Position numbers and translations under genes: made by a program. Below, in pieces: positions 39,707-50,620 of a stretch of DNA of 64,000 nt (within the stretch, counting starts at the first letter, position 1; every line of letters begins with the position of its first letter). The notes under the pieces are model-generated. The model was not told where the DNA came from, ran no database searches, and saw only the letters and a program-made list of their open reading frames with translations. This DNA is from Cladosporium sp. IMV 00045 (taxonomy: Eukaryota; Ascomycota; Dothideomycetes; Cladosporiales; Cladosporiaceae). The stretch spans positions 23,992 through 87,991 of the forward strand of contig MSJI02000756.1 of the NCBI GenBank assembly GCA_001931905.2, given 5' to 3'.

Positions 39707-41754
39707 TCACCCAACAAACGTCGCTGCCATGACCTTCTCCTTGCTGAAGTTCGTCATACGATATTTGGAGATCCAGTCGTCGCGGTTGACTACAGAGCAA
39801 ACGGCAATTAGCCTCTTGCGTCTTGGAAGTGACAAGCAAATCAAAGATGAGGGGAAAAGCTTACTGTAGCCGCCGCACATGCGTCTCTTGCCAGTGAAAG
39901 CGGATCTGCCGTGTAGAACACGCCAGTTGTCGAAGACTGATGGAAGGCGTTAGCCATTAGCTATGTTTCGGAGCACGATATGGAGGCTTGGGCCACTTAC
40001 TTAGCATCTTTCCCGGTTTGAGCTGGAACCAGTATTGGTTCTCTGGCTTGCTGATGATCTTGTCGAAGGCTCTGATGGTTTCTCGGGTCAGCGTCTGTCG
40101 CTTGAAAGAAATGAACGATCTGAGGTGAAAGTGTCACTCACGTAGCAGCATCGTACCAGCTTTTCTGGCCCTCCGGCCTGTGGGACGCTTCTACGTCCGT
40201 GCGATCGGCAGTGTTCCAACGCACCTGGGACAGCGAATCTTTGGTTCTCTCCCAGTCCCATTTGTCCCAGCGCAGATGTTTTAGGACAGTGAAATTTGAA
40301 GCAGGCTGAATGCTAATGCCTTCGTTCCCACTGGCGTGTGCCCATACGCGGGTGGTGGAGAGCTTAACGTAGGCGGACTCGTCTTGTTCAGAGAGCTCGC
40401 GGGCAGCGGAATAGCCGTCTACAAGTGACGAGAGGCCGCCTTCGCCGTTGGTGTGGGAGAGAAGGTGGAGTGCTTGGAGCCCCTGGGGCCGACCAAAGTC
40501 AGAGACGAAGTACCCTGAGTATAAAGGACTGGCAGACTCACGATGGGTTCAGTGAAGTAAGTAGTGTCGGTATGTGGCTCAAGACTTTCACTCGTATAGG
40601 CAGTGTCTTTCGAAGATAGGTCCGACGTGAAATCGTAAAACCCCCCTGAGATCTGGTCAGAACTACTAAAGAACGCGTGAAGGGTCCCAGCTCATGTACC
40701 ATAGTGAGTGTTTCGGATGGGTCCAATTTGTTCAAGTAGTGCTTGAGATGCCTCTGGTGTCGCGGGCATGTTGTCAACGAAGCAGAAGCCCGAAGTAGCC
40801 TGAACGCTGTTAGTGCTGGTATTACCCGTCGACTTTAGGCAACTCACTATCTTAGCTAACAGGTTTCCCATTCCATTGCCGGTCTGGATGTCTTCATATT
40901 CCACCGTTGGGGGGTCAGCGCTGATGGTGGCTTGCCAGTGCTCAATCCTATCGTATAAGTGAGCCAACGGCAGTAATACTTGGAGATACAAGCTCACTCA
41001 CTCTGGAGTGAGATCACGAAGACGTGGTCCTCTCCGCCTCACTCTCCATTCAAATACCTTTGAAGGGAAGATACTAATATGGCCATCCTCGACTATACAA
41101 ACTGTTAGTGATTACGACTTCCAACGGCAGACGAATGTTGGCTCACAAGTCACTTGGAATGAACTTCCTTCGGCATCGGCATTTTCGATCTCATTTGACG
41201 CGGTAATCTTGCCGGCGGCTGGGTTCTAGATCCCCTTCGTGAGCGCGTCTCTTGTCAGAGAGACAAGCGCGACTCACCTTGAGTACATTGATCTTTCGCT
41301 GAGCCGTCTCTACATTTCGGCATTCAGCACACGCACACTGGTCCCTGCGTTACGGCGTGTGCATTAGAGAGATGCATCAACCTATTACTACCAGAGACCA
41401 CCAACCTCAGCCAACGCCCATCGCTGCTAAGATGTCAATCTAAGTCATATTCAACAGGGTGGGCGAGTTACTGACATGTAATGTGGCTTTGAAAAAGCGT
41501 TCGTGATGGTTTGCATTGCAGATCCATCCCGGCTTGGTCTTGTATTCATGCTCTGCAATATTGTAAGCCCTTTCGGTGCTTTTCAATGGTTTCCCAGCCA
41601 ATTCCAGGGGACTCAGAGTTGCACTAGCCTTCTGGACGGTCTGTTCAGGCTCGCTTGCTCGGTCCGCGAACGTCCGCACGCGGTTGGTGTTGTTGTAAGG
41701 CTTGATGGTCGACACATGGCGTGAAAGCCGTGCCAGCGATCGAGGCCACATCAT
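39707..41754 (-). CDS. Trimethyllysine dioxygenase (carnitine biosynthesis)
   Basis: Fe(II)/2-oxoglutarate dioxygenase that hydroxylates N6-trimethyllysine, first step of carnitine synthesis, in mitochondria. Supported exons, in coding order: 41426/41423-41406, 41344-41278, 41225-41147, 41101-41002, 40947-40848, 40799-40700, 40645-40542, 40482-40142, 40071-40001, 39936-39865 and 39789-39707. All these joins are in phase. They yield WLRDQCACAECRN...QRKINVLK, then SGFCFVDNMPATPEA, IRNTHYGGFYDFTSDL and the iron ligands His and Asp in EPHTDTTYF, with GLQALHLLSH. The distal His and the oxoglutarate Arg lie in VLHGRSAFTGKRRMCGGY. The end is NRDDWISKYRMTNFS. The N-terminal exon (from ATG 41754, MMWPRSLARLSRH, presequence-like) is likely, but its junction to the small SDGRWLR exon is unresolved because the obvious donors are out of phase. 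Confidence 0.85.
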
Positions 41755-42560
41755 TGCAAAGTGCCGTAGTCGTGTACGTGAGAGGTCTTGTGTTGGGTTC
41801 TCCTCAGATGTTGGAAACGTACTTGTAGCTATACGCCTCGGCTACGCTTGCTTGTTCCTGGAAGCGACGCTGTCTCGGCAACTTCACGTTGATTGGCCCC
41901 ACATTGATGTTCTCGATTGTCAACTTGTATGTGAGCTTCCACTCTTCCGTGCGGCGCTTAATGGAGACGTAAAACTATTCAAGCGTGTCGTCTGAAGACG
42001 CGTCAAGTTTGTGTCTATGGTGGTGGCATACGGCCACGCTTATCGCAACTCGAAGCTCAGTGCATGACCTTGCGAGCAAGGACATAGTCGACCTCTTAGG
42101 AAGAATTATGTACCGCTGCAGTCAGACTGACTTTGTTTGATCTCGCTGGACAACATATCTAGCTTTTACGTGAGTATCAAATGGAAGACATACGTCCATC
42201 GCACCTTGCTCCGCGTTGAACGTTGCCTTGTAGAGCATTCGGTCTATATCACCGTACCTTGTATAGCAGCGAAGTCGCTATTCGAAGTGCCAAAGCGATG
42301 TTTCTCCAGAATATTGACGTCTCGATTAGCTTCCACACTCCTCGAGTCCCGTTTTCGTCTCGTTTTTGGTCTCAACTTTGTACCTAAAGATATCGACGGC
42401 AACGTTGACCATTGGGCCCCCTCGAGCCACCAATTGGGTTCCCCGTCGTCAGATTGTCCTAGACACCGTATCGCCCCATCGATTTGACCTCGGTAGCGCT
42501 CAAATCCTGTCGGAATGCTTCCACAAAGCCCAAAAAAATACCGCCATCAGCGACCTATCG
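41755..42560. other. Intergenic region upstream of tRNA-Arg
   Basis: About 800 bases. Open frames are short and featureless. It presumably includes the promoter of the trimethyllysine dioxygenase gene. Confidence 0.45.
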
Positions 42561-42643
42561 CGATCAGGACGGGACTCGAACCCGCAATCTTCGCCATGCA
42601 GCTATAACCGGAAAGCGACGCCTTGCCATTAGGCCACCCGACC
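42561..42643 (-). tRNA. tRNA-Arg(CCG) with an 11-nt intron
   Basis: On the minus strand the acceptor stem ggtcggg pairs with cctgatc (two G-T wobbles). The D arm is gcc-taatggcaa-ggc. The anticodon stem tcgct/ggcga surrounds ttccgg, giving anticodon CCG, then an 11-nt intron (ttatagctgca) after position 37. The T arm is gcggg-ttcgagt-cccgt. The discriminator base is G. Without the intron it is 72 nt. It reads the codon CGG. The B box ggttcgagtcc is intact. Confidence 0.88.
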
Positions 42644-44544
42644 ATTTGGGGGTAACTTTCAAAATTCATGCTCATAAATCATAATTCTATTGTCTCGAAT
42701 AAGACGAGATATGAATACCTTAGGGTTAGGGTTAGTATGCTCACTGATTTTTTGCCGATTTGCTGTTGCTTTCCACTGATTTTTTTGCATCTTTTTACAT
42801 CAGTGAATGCTCAAAAGTGAGTGCTGAGAGCATTCACCGGTCCAAGTCTCATAAGCATGCCGGGCGTGCTTTTCCGTCTTTCATGCGAGGAGTGGTGTCC
42901 ATGTCCAAATAAAGTGAGGTCTGCGCTTCACCCCTCGCGTCTAAGCAGTGTCTGTACATAGATCAATCAGAGCCACCTTATGTATGAACGCCCATTCGAT
43001 TAGCTAATAATCCAACCCATGGTTTTGAATACTCTACCGGGTTTCCATCGTCTGATCTCAGTCGCTATCCTGCTGCTGTCTCTCCAAGGAACAAAGAAGC
43101 GCGACAAACCCGTGCTTCAACGCGACAAGACACTTTGACGTCGTTGTAAAGGCACAATGGTGCGCTGGTTCGATGGTTCGACGACTCGACGTCGACCATG
43201 CGATTTGAAGTGAGCATCGTAAGATAAACAAACCCTGTGGCGCAGCAGTAGTAAGATCGTTCGACTTCGACTGCCGTGTGGCGAGATCAACAGCAAGCAT
43301 CTCACACCACCCGATCATTCCCGAGATCATCTGAAAAAAGTTCACCTTGCTGTGGCTGAGATCTCCATCTCTCAGGCACAAATACGTCGCCCCTCTCACA
43401 GCATGCAGCAAGACGTCAACGATACAGAAGAGGAAAAACACAAACGAGACACAGCTTGGCTGACGTGATTGCACGAAGAACGTGGTGGTTTCGTGAGGCT
43501 CGCATGCATGACAGGTCGGTGGTACCAAGGAGGGCTCGATCAGATAAAAATTCATTCTTCACCCAAACGCCCCACTGACTGGGCAGAGAATCGTATCCAC
43601 TCCGTTATCGGTGACGGATCTTTCCTTGAGCGATGGAGGGGAGCCTTGTAGGGTTTTTTGTGATGATGGTGGAGTGTGGTGATGGAAGGGGAGAGAGGAG
43701 AGAATTGGGATGTTGATAGGGGAGGCGGTGATATATGAATAGATAAGACTGATATAAGGAAATAGCCGAGACGAAATGATCTCCAGAGTGGCGATAAGGC
43801 GGTGATGAGATGCGGGAGGTGCCCGAGCAAGAGACTCAAGAAGAAGAGGCAGAGAAGACGATAATCGCGTGGAATGGTTTGAGCCACCAAGCGTGATAGG
43901 GTGTAGTTGTTGAGACAAACAGAGCGGAGGAGGGACTAGTTAGCACCACGACCAGGCGGTAAGGGAACAGGCGAAAGTCTTCAACGTGTACCTGCAGGTC
44001 GGCTCAGGGTGCGAGTAGTGTGGCTCGAGTGTGCTGCCAGGGTTTGTGTGGTAGGCGGCCTGCTTGCGCTAGCGCGGGCGCAACAAAGGCACATCGAACC
44101 ATTCTTGCTCTTCATTTCAACGCCGCCTCTCCAAGAAATATTCGCCCGCCGCGTAGTAAGGCAGTAATTAGCATAGCATCGTTCCCACTACTTATTCCCA
44201 GACCGTGTCCCCCTATTTCTTCACTCTGTCCTTTCCTCTCCGAATCCATCAAGTCTCTCCTCTTCAACTCACGGCGAAACTTCGCTCCATCTCTCTCCCA
44301 TCTTCCATACCAACAAAACCCCACCTATCTCCCTCCCTCGCTGCCCGCCATTGTTCTCGCGTGCATTATCCCCCCCTCCTACTACTCCTACTAGACTCCC
44401 TCGCACACCGCATTCTGCTGCTCGAGAAAAAGTTCCCCTCTCTCTTCTCTCGCACGCGACCACCTCTCCCTCTCGACACACACCCGGTCGACCTCTTAAC
44501 ACACCCTCCAACACCCACAACACCCATACACAAATACACCGAAA
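42644..44544. other. Long intergenic region upstream of HMG-CoA synthase
   Basis: About 1.9 kb without a recognised gene. A short run of telomere-type TTAGGG repeats lies at 42720-42735, 77 bases upstream of the tRNA-Arg 5' end. From about 44200 to 44540 the plus strand is very pyrimidine-rich (long CT and CCTC runs) and then changes to an ACA-rich leader. Such CT tracts are common before strongly transcribed fungal genes. Confidence 0.5.
44200..44544 (+). promoter_or_regulatory. Pyrimidine-rich promoter/leader tract of HMG-CoA synthase gene
   Basis: Over about 260 bases the plus strand is mostly C and T (ctctgtcctttcctctccg, ctccctcgctgcccgcc and similar), then ACACACC-type leader sequence runs up to the start codon at 44545 (gaaaATG). 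CT-rich tracts just upstream of the transcription start are a known feature of highly expressed filamentous-fungal genes. The exact start of transcription cannot be read from sequence. Confidence 0.4.
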
Positions 44545-46040
44545 ATGTCCGAGAGACCTCAGAACGTCGGTGTCAAGGCCATTGAGCTGTACGTCCCCAG
44601 CCAGGTATGTTCTCAATCACAAAACCACTTCAATCCCAAGAACCCAATTCCAAGACAAAACACCCAAAAAATTTCCCTCCACCAAAACTCGCGTGGCTGA
44701 CGGAAAGCCTGCAGTGCGTCGACCAAGCAGAGCTCGAGAAGTTCGATGGCGTCAGCCAGGGCAAATACACCATTGGCCTCGGCCAGACCAAGATGAGCTT
44801 CTGCGACGACAGAGAAGACATCTACTCCATCGCCCTCACCACCGTCTCCTCCCTCCTCAAGAAATACAACATCGACCCCAAGTCCATCGGCAGACTCGAG
44901 GTCGGCACCGAGACCCTCCTCGACAAGTCAAAGTCATGCAAGAGTGTGTTGATGCAGCTTTTCGAGCCCTCCGGCAACACCAACGTCGAGGGTGTGGACA
45001 CCGTCAACGCCTGCTACGGCGGCACCAACGCTCTGTTCAACGCCATTAACTGGGTTGAGTCCTCCGCCTGGGACGGCCGCAACGCCATTGTCGTCGCTGG
45101 TGACATTGCTCTCTACAAGAAGGGCGCCGCCAGACCCACTGGCGGTGCTGGCTGCGTTGCCATGCTTGTCGGTCCCGACGCTCCTCTCGCATTCGAGCCC
45201 GGTCTCAGGGGCAGCTACGTCAAGCACGCCTACGATTTCTACAAGGCCGACCTGACCAGCGAGTACCCCATTGTTGACGGCCAGTACTCCCTGCAGTGCT
45301 ACACCGAGGCGGTCGACGCTTGCTACAAGGCCTACAACGCCCGCGAGGAGACCCTCAAGGCCAAGCTGAACGGCCACGCCAACGGCAACGGCGTCCACGC
45401 CGACAAGGAGGCACCCATGGACAAGTTCGACTACATGTGCTTCCACGCGCCCACCTGCAAGCTCGTCTCCAAGAGCTACGCCCGCCTGCTCTACAACGAC
45501 TACCTCGCCAACCCCGAGAACCCCATCTTCGCCGAAGTCCCCGCCGACATCAAGAACCTCACCTACGAGCAGACCATCACCGACAAGACGGTGGAGAAGA
45601 CCTTCATGGCGCTGGCCAAGAAGCGCTTCGCCGCCCGCGTCCAGCCCTCCATCCAGGTCCCCACCATGTGCGGCAACATGTACTGCGGCAGCGTGTACGG
45701 CTCGCTCGTCTCCCTCATCTCCAACATCCCCAGCGCCGAGCTGCAGGGCAAGCGCGTCGGCATCTTCTCATACGGCTCCGGCCTGGCGGCGTCCATGTTC
45801 TCGCTGCGCGTGCGCGGCGGCGTCGAAGAGCTCGCCCAGAAGGTCGACTTGCAGAACCGCCTCGACTCCCGCCGCACCGTTGCCCCTGAAGTCTACGACG
45901 AGATGTGCAACCTGCGCGAGAAGGCCCACCTCAAGAGCGGTTTCGAGCCTCAGGGATCTGTTGAGACTCTCGTCCCTGGCACTTACTACCTCGCCAAGGT
46001 CGACGACATGTTCCGTCGCCAGTACGAGATTAAGCAATAG
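44545..46040 (+). CDS. ERG13: Hydroxymethylglutaryl-CoA synthase
   Basis: Condenses acetyl-CoA with acetoacetyl-CoA to HMG-CoA, in the mevalonate route to ergosterol and isoprenoids. Exons 44545-44604 and 44715-46040 give 461 residues. The first exon ends [11 protein letters not shown] and joins to [13 protein letters not shown]. The catalytic Glu lies in [12 protein letters not shown], the acyl-accepting Cys in [14 protein letters not shown] and the active-site His in [33 protein letters not shown] and [15 protein letters not shown]...[15 protein letters not shown] are further family hallmarks. The C terminus ends in YEIKQ with no targeting signal, so the enzyme is cytosolic. Codon use is strongly biased to C/G at third positions, in line with high expression and the pyrimidine-rich promoter. 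Confidence 0.96.
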
Positions 46041-46964
46041 ATTATGACTTAGTTCTTTGCTTTCTTCTTTGCTTCTAACTATTACCCTTTTCATCCAAGC
46101 AAAAGCCAGCTTGACTTTTTTTGGCATCAGCATGGCACTTGTGGAGTTCATTTTTCTCAAAGAAAAGATAGGCATCTCATTGCTGCTTTTATTCATTCTA
46201 GATAAAAGAGAGGACTGGACGAAAAATACACTTTATGATCATTAATTCCATCGCATGCATACCTTCTCCTTAAAAGAAATTGCTCCTCAAGGTCTGTTCC
46301 AATTTAATTGTTGACCCTTCAGGACATGGGCCCCACTGTCTGATGAGACGTCGGAATGTCTACAGGTAAGAAGATGAGTGGGGTTGAATTCGAGGAAGGA
46401 AACTCGTTCATCAACGCCCGCCCGCCTTGATGATGGTAATCGGATATTAGGGTTGCTTTGCTGATGGGAGGATTCGACGAATCTCCGTAAAAGGGCAACA
46501 GACAGAGGGATATTTTATAGCTAATCTCGACGGTCAGCATACACTGTAATATAGCATGCTATTCTCTTTTTCCCAAGGCTTCCCATCTGCTACGACTACT
46601 TCTCTCACAGCGTTGTTGATCCTGAGGCATGCCTTTTGGCCCTGGCTGGATCCTCTCAACAGCGCGACACGAGAGGGTGGATTGGGCTGCGGAGAAGGTC
46701 GCGAGGGAAGAGGAGTTCCTGATTCCTCCTTCTTATGATGGTTTTATTCCGCATCTTCCCGTGTTGAAGATCTATAGATGGGATCTGAAAAGAGAAAAAG
46801 AAGAGACCTGGTAGACCTGGTGGTAGTATTCACACGATACGAAAGGCGAATCACTGCTTGAATCCAAAAGCAAGAAACGCTGGATATCTATCGGACAAAA
46901 AAGAAAATAACGAGAAAGGAGGAAAAGGTGTTCCCTCTTATTCACAAACCCAGTCCCTCCCACC
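46041..46964. other. Convergent intergenic region
   Basis: About 920 bases between the stops of HMG-CoA synthase and the amidohydrolase gene. AT-rich in the first 250 bases, as expected for 3' untranslated sequence. No gene or repeat is recognised. Confidence 0.45.
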
Positions 46965-48611
46965 TCAACCCCTATCGACCCAAACCCTCCGTCCCCCAAA
47001 CCTCGTCTCCCCCACCCTCGCGCTCAACAACTCCCTGCCCTCCCACTGCATCCTAACAACCACAAAATCCGCCCTCTTCCCACACTCCAAACTCCCCGTC
47101 CACCCCTCCGCAAAACACGAATACGCACTCCCATAACTCGCACACGCCACCGCCTCCCCCAGCTCCAGCGCGAAGTGCTCATTCGCCGTGTCCTTGCTCT
47201 CGACCTCCCTGAGCGAGCGCCTCGTCGTCGCCACGTACAAATTCCGCAAAGGCCTGTGCGGAGCCGTCGGCGCATCGCTTCCTATCGCGAGCGCGGCGCC
47301 CGCGTCGTGGAACTCCCGATACGCGAAAGCGCGCGCGTAGCGCTCGGGACCGAGGAGGGTCGGCCACGCTTTCAGCAGCACTGGGTCGGCGTGCGCGGGT
47401 TGCACGGAGGCGGTGATTCCTGCGGCGGCGAGGCGGGCGCCGTCGCCTGGGCTGGTTAGTTCGAGGTGTTCGATGCGGTGGCGGTGGCCTGGTGTGCCGA
47501 ATTGCGTGAGGCTGTCGATGGCGAGTTTCACCGCGCCGTCGCCTATGGCGTGTAAAGCGCATTGCAGGCCGGCTTGGTCGGCTTTTTGGATGACGGCGCC
47601 GAGGGCGGGGGGTGACCAGGCGACGGGGGCGGAGGCTTCGCCCGTCGTGTAGGGTTCGAGGAGGGCGGCGGTGCAGGAGTCGACGACGCCGTCGCACATT
47701 AGTTTGATGCCGGCGATGCGCAGGTCGGGGGAGGTGGTGGCGCTGAATTGCGCGTTGAGGCGGATGGCTTTGTCGACTTGGGCGAGGTCCTCTGCCGTGG
47801 AAGTGGTGGGTTTGATGAACCAGTGCGCTGCGATGTGGACTGGGAGTTGGCCGCCTTCCTCTTCCCGCAAGATTTGCAGGGCTTCCCATGCGATCTCGTC
47901 CATGGCCATGTCGATGAAGCCCGTGCAGCCCGCTGCGTTCATGGCGGCGATGGCGCCGCGGATGGCTTCGATGCGGTCTCGCGGCGAGGCCATTTTGGCC
48001 AGGTGCGGCCAGACGAGGAAAACGCAGGCTGCTTCGCTGAAGAGGCCCGTAGGGTTGCCCTTTTCGTCTCGATAGATCTTCCCTCCCACGGGATCCGGCA
48101 TGGTCTGGACTTCCATCTCCGCCATGGCGGGCGTGTTGCACCAGCTCGAATGCAAGTCGCGGGCGTCGATGAAAATCGGCCGCGGGTCCAGGTCGTCGAG
48201 CATGTCGGCCGTCGCCTTGCCGTCGGTCATGTACTCCATCCAGCCACTGCAGATGATCCGCGGGAGGTCCGGGTGCGCCTGCGCATAGGTCCTGACGGCG
48301 GAGCGGATGTCGTCTATCGACTTGCAGTGTTCGAGGTTGAGTTTCTTCAGCGTCTGGCCCAGTAAGAGAATGTGCGTGTGTCCGTCCACGAAACTGGGAA
48401 GGACGTGGTCGCCGTTCAGGTCGTTCACGGCAGCGCCCTTGGCTGCTGCTAGCTCGTGGGCATGTTGCGTGTCGTCTCCGATGTAAGTGATCACTCCGTC
48501 TTCGACCAACATGCATTGGGCGAACCTGGCATTGGTCAAGCCCGTGCGGCCAGAGCGAGCGCCGTCATGTGTGAAAAACCGGCCATTGACGAATAGACTG
48601 TTCGACGCCAT
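46965..48611 (-). CDS. Amidohydrolase-3 family metal-dependent hydrolase (YtcJ-like)
   Basis: Single-exon gene of 548 residues. The N-terminal composite beta domain (LFVNGRFFTHDGA, MLVEDGVITYIGDD) leads into the barrel, whose first metal motif is LPSFVDGHTHILLLGQ. Further conserved points are GWMEYMTDG, AWEALQILREEE, HIAAHWF, GIKLMCDGVVDSCTAAL, ALHAIGDGAVKLAIDSL, HRIEHLELT, ASVQPAHADPVLL and LAIGSDAPTAP (metal-binding Asp). The closing motif is SLECGKRADFVVV. This is the bacterial YtcJ / fungal amidohydrolase-3 family, which hydrolyses amides or exocyclic C-N bonds of unknown natural substrates. No signal peptide, so cytosolic. Length is typical. Confidence 0.9.
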   Translation of the reverse strand: MASNSLFVNGRFFTHDGARSGRTGLTNARFAQCMLVEDGVITYIGDDTQHAHELAAAKGAAVNDLNGDHVLPSFVDGHTHILLLGQTLKKLNLEHCKSIDDIRSAVRTYAQAHPDLPRIICSGWMEYMTDGKATADMLDDLDPRPIFIDARDLHSSWCNTPAMAEMEVQTMPDPVGGKIYRDEKGNPTGLFSEAACVFLVWPHLAKMASPRDRIEAIRGAIAAMNAAGCTGFIDMAMDEIAWEALQILREEEGGQLPVHIAAHWFIKPTTSTAEDLAQVDKAIRLNAQFSATTSPDLRIAGIKLMCDGVVDSCTAALLEPYTTGEASAPVAWSPPALGAVIQKADQAGLQCALHAIGDGAVKLAIDSLTQFGTPGHRHRIEHLELTSPGDGARLAAAGITASVQPAHADPVLLKAWPTLLGPERYARAFAYREFHDAGAALAIGSDAPTAPHRPLRNLYVATTRRSLREVESKDTANEHFALELGEAVACASYGSAYSCFAEGWTGSLECGKRADFVVVRMQWEGRELLSARVGETRFGGRRVWVDRG

Positions 48612-50620
48612 GTCGCACGCGCAGCGAGCGAGTGAAAGGCGCGGGATATGAATGGTGCGTATGGGTATATTGCTGTACAGAGAGCCAAGAAAGCAAAATT
48701 AAAAGCAAAATAATGAATGCTAAACGGAAAGGGGAATATATGTTCAAAACAGAAAGGGGTGGGGTTTCGAGTTATGTGCAAGAGAAGTGAAACTGGTGTT
48801 TTGGGCGGGACAGCTGAAGAGGAAGGGTGGATGGATGGAAGGATTTCGATCCTTACAAGAGTCAAATGTCGTGGCCTCCCTTTCAGGATGGGTGTCGGTT
48901 GGGTATAGATGGTATTACGATGAGCGCATACCGCCCATGCGCAGCACTTGCGGAGGGCTCCGAGGAGGAGGCGGCGGCGGCGGCGGCTGTATAAGAGCCG
49001 GAAGTGTAGTCATCGGAGCCATTGATGGATCATGACTGGCGGCCGGGCGGTGAAGAAGGAAGGGTTCAATTGGGTTTAAATGATAAGGGGGCGGGCGTTT
49101 CTTTCAAAAAGTGGAAATATGAGCGAGAAGGGCTTACATTATCGTTTCCCAAGCCCTCCCTCTCCCCAGACTTTTCGCGAGGCATGCCAGGGAAGTCTGA
49201 TGACATTATTCTGCTAGGGAATGCCGGTTAGGAAGGTCGAGCCGGCCGAGACTCCCGTTTCATCCGCCACGGCGCTTTTGTCTTGTCTTGATATCCGATA
49301 CGATGATAATGTGATATCGAGTGCCGATTGATATAATCAGAAAAGACCGAAAGCAAGATATGCGAGACGAACCAGTGGTGGTGTCACGGGGTCCTACGCA
49401 ATGGACACCGGAGGCACCATTCTCTCTCTCTCCGGATGTTCATCACCCCAACTGCCGGTACCGTTTAGCAACAACGCGCATATAGAGGATCTTCAGCGGT
49501 GAAACTGCAGGGCACACTGACGTTACCGCCGGCTTGGCTGATGCCAGTGAGCGATGAATGATAAGGGGAATCTTCCTCCTCGCTTCTCCCGGCGGTTAGA
49601 ATAACCTTGGAATTGTCCAAGATACGTGGCAAGTAAGGACGCGAGCGTGACATCCGACTAAATGCCGGAGGATGAGGAGGAGGATTGAGCTCGTGCGAAG
49701 CTGTTATCAGCCTGCGTCTCAGACTTGCGAAGGAACGGATCGGCTGAACTGCAGGCGAGCACAGAATAGGGCATACGCTGATATAGACCGAAGAACGTGC
49801 CGGTAAGAAAATAGGATTCGCGTGTGAAACATGCACGTGGGTTGGAAGGATGATGAAAGGGCGGCCGGTTCGGCAGATCCGGTATCACAGTGCGTCAGAG
49901 TTCAATAACGAAAGCGAGGTGGGAGAGCATATAACGAATCTTAATGTTCTGGAAATTTGACTTGTTTCATCGTAGGTATGTGGCACAACCACGGCTTTGG
50001 AAGCGCTATCGCTAATCTTTCATTGATGAGTGAGTCAACAAATCAAGGAGCGACGGTTTGTCGATACATGTAATTATGGCGTGACATGGTTTCGAGTTCT
50101 GCCGTGATCGATACATTTGGCCGCGAAGACGCACCTATCGACTGACAACCCTATAAGTACTTGATTAATTCTTCGTCAAAGGTGTCTGGTTCTGGTCTAG
50201 GACCTCGCGTCTCGGGATGTCACGATCGAACAAAAGCAAAGAATCTGCAATCGGTGATGGCCACTCTCGATAGTAGCATGTCACTTCTTCTAGCAAAACA
50301 TCCTCAACGACTATCGGCAAAAAGAAGAGCGAAGAAATCGCATTCGATGATCGACGCTCTCGATGGAGGACGGCGTGAACTCGCAGCACTTTTCCCCGTA
50401 GGCTGACGCCCACTGTGATATACAATTCCTGGTTTTCACAGCACAATGGGAGGAATGCCCTTATCATCTCGTGAGCTTTCGAAAAGTCGAGTTCGAAGAA
50501 CACACAGAGAAAAGAAAATGGATAATGCAGAGGAGATTCGCTCATATTTTTCCAAACATACAACCAAGAAAACCCTATCAAACTCAACAACCAAAGAAAA
50601 CCCCAGCACCCACCCAAACC
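48612..50620. other. Long intergenic region
   Basis: About 2 kb between the amidohydrolase start and the permease stop. A CGG-type microsatellite (ggcggcggcggcggcgg) occurs at about 48968-48986 and a short CT run at about 49421-49434. No gene, tRNA or transposon signature is seen. Confidence 0.45.

Noticed and set aside
42484..42684. Frame overlapping tRNA-Arg with homology-looking text (GTRTRNLRHAAITGKRR)
   Set aside because: This is translation of the tRNA gene itself, a well-known false protein in databases.
47179..48516. Long Arg/His/Pro-rich minus-strand frame of about 445 codons
   Set aside because: It overlaps the amidohydrolase in another frame of the same strand. High G/C at third positions opens this frame by chance; only the other frame has family motifs.
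48968..48986. CGG-type microsatellite as a possible regulatory element
   Set aside because: Simple-sequence run without conserved partner motif; slippage is sufficient to explain it.
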